Assembly: GCA_041567895.1 (NCBI GenBank)
Contig: JBFGAX010000050.1
Location: forward strand, 1-20,920
Direction: 5' to 3'
Length of the DNA: 20,920 nt
Source: JABDOU01 sp041567895
Lineage (GTDB): Bacteria > Actinomycetota > Acidimicrobiia > Spongiisociales > SHLN01
Numbering within the stretch: position 1 is the stretch's first letter; the number at the start of each line of letters is the position of its first letter. Under the pieces are notes generated by a model. That model was not told the origin of the DNA. It did no database searches and saw only the letters and a program-made list of their open reading frames with translations. Positions 20,289 to 20,920 of this stretch are shown piece after piece. The position numbers were made by a program, and so were the translations under genes.

Positions 20289-20920
20289 ATGCTGAAGTGG
20301 GTAATCGGTTCAAGTCTCAAATACCGCTACATCGTGATGGCTCTGGCGAGCGGCTTGATGTTCTTCGGGGTCCAGCAGCTGAGCGCCAGCCAGATCGACG
20401 TCTTTCCCGAATTCGCACCGCCCCGGGTCGAGGTTCAGACGCCGTCGCTCGGCCTTTCGGCTTCCGAGGTCGAATCGCTCGTGACCGTGCCGCTAGAACA
20501 GTCGCTGGCGGGCATTCCCGGTCTCGACGAGCTGCGGTCGAAATCGGTTGAGCAGCTGTCTTCGATACTGTTGATCTTCGATCGCGGAACCGACCTTCTG
20601 GATGCCCGTCAGCTGGTCAATGAACGTATTGCGCGAGTGTCGCCGAGTTTGCCGACCTGGGCCAGTCCACCGGTGATCATTCAACCGCTCTCGTCAACGA
20701 GCCGGGTGTTGAAGGTCGGCCTGACGTCTACCGATCCCGAGCTCGACCTCATCGATATGTCGATGGTCAGCTACTGGACGATCCGAACCCGTCTCCTCCG
20801 TGTTCCCGGAGTCGCCAACGTTCCCATTTGGGGGGAACGGCTCGAGATGCTGCAGGTGCAGGTCGAGCCTGAACGCCTGCGAGAGAATGACGTAACGATC
20901 GAGCGGGTAGCGACGTCGAC
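20289..20920 (+). CDS. Second RND-family transporter permease, CusA/HME-like (partial, runs off window)
   Basis: An open frame of 210 codons reaching the window end. The N-terminal membrane segment (MLKWVIGSSLKYRYIVMALA, then GLMFFGVQQL) is followed by a porter domain. VEVQTPSLGLSASEVESLV, LEQSLAGIPGLDELRSKS, GTDLLDARQLVNERIARV and QPLSSTSRVLKVG align motif by motif with the first RND protein (VEVQTEALGLSAGEVERLV, GTDLLDARQVVTERLAQA, QPLSSTSRVAMVS). The two are paralogues, probably from duplication. The ATG at 20289 lies 9 nt after the lipoprotein stop, with AGAGG 6 nt upstream; the same operon is likely. The proton-relay residues and C-terminal half are outside the window, so activity cannot be judged. 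A heterodimeric or heterotrimeric pump with the first RND protein is possible. Confidence 0.9.
   Translation, partial: MLKWVIGSSLKYRYIVMALASGLMFFGVQQLSASQIDVFPEFAPPRVEVQTPSLGLSASEVESLVTVPLEQSLAGIPGLDELRSKSVEQLSSILLIFDRGTDLLDARQLVNERIARVSPSLPTWASPPVIIQPLSSTSRVLKVGLTSTDPELDLIDMSMVSYWTIRTRLLRVPGVANVPIWGERLEMLQVQVEPERLRENDVTIERVATS

Overview
The window is GC-rich, densely packed bacterial DNA. Its codon use, frequent GTG/TTG starts, stop-start overlaps and probable leaderless genes point to a free-living, high-GC actinobacterium. Several families (a DhlA-like haloalkane dehalogenase, the GPDEVH-type acyl-CoA dehydrogenase, paired RND pumps) would fit the Acidimicrobiia or a related environmental lineage. 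That placement is inference; no rRNA or other marker gene is present. I see no tRNA, rRNA, insertion sequence, integrase, prophage or CRISPR array.

Layout. 1-1255: an acyl-CoA dehydrogenase, tail to tail with the next genes. 1252-4632: a phosphate-chemistry block, with a PrpE-like metallophosphatase and a SixA-like histidine phosphatase (minus strand, overlapping) divergent from polyphosphate kinase ppk1. 4648-5844: a class I aminotransferase. 5922-6665: a secreted protein with two helical repeats, closed by a strong intrinsic terminator. 6791-8740: a secreted GH26-like glycosidase fused to four DxDxDG repeats. 8767-9522 (minus): a lipoate-ligase/octanoyltransferase family protein, divergent from an ABC exporter (9614-11506) that is coupled to the tRNA hydroxylase TrhO (11503-12393). 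12415-12960 (minus): a GNAT acetyltransferase. 13114-15035 (minus): a three-gene operon of universal stress protein, haloalkane dehalogenase and an unknown protein carrying a DNA-encoded ADHR repeat. 15127-16212: a flavin-reductase-like protein and a Nudix hydrolase. 16213-20920: a regulatory region, a 54-codon leader ORF, a 1057-residue RND transporter, a short adaptor-like lipoprotein, and the start of a second RND transporter that runs off the window.

How the genes work together. The clearest unit is the RND operon. It has a consensus-like promoter with GTGAA/TTCAC half-sites upstream, a leader of about 230 nt, a well-placed ribosome binding site for an unannotated small ORF whose stop overlaps the pump start, and then pump, mini-adaptor and second pump with TGATG or 9-nt junctions. 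A CusA-like pump pair with a reduced lipoprotein adaptor, in what looks like a monoderm, is the best candidate for poorly described biology here. The ppk1/SixA/PrpE block resembles the mycobacterial mutT1-ppk neighbourhood and suggests joint handling of polyphosphate and dinucleoside polyphosphates.

Several operon-leading genes share a TANNNT box six nucleotides before the start codon and have no Shine-Dalgarno sequence, which suggests leaderless transcription is common in this organism.
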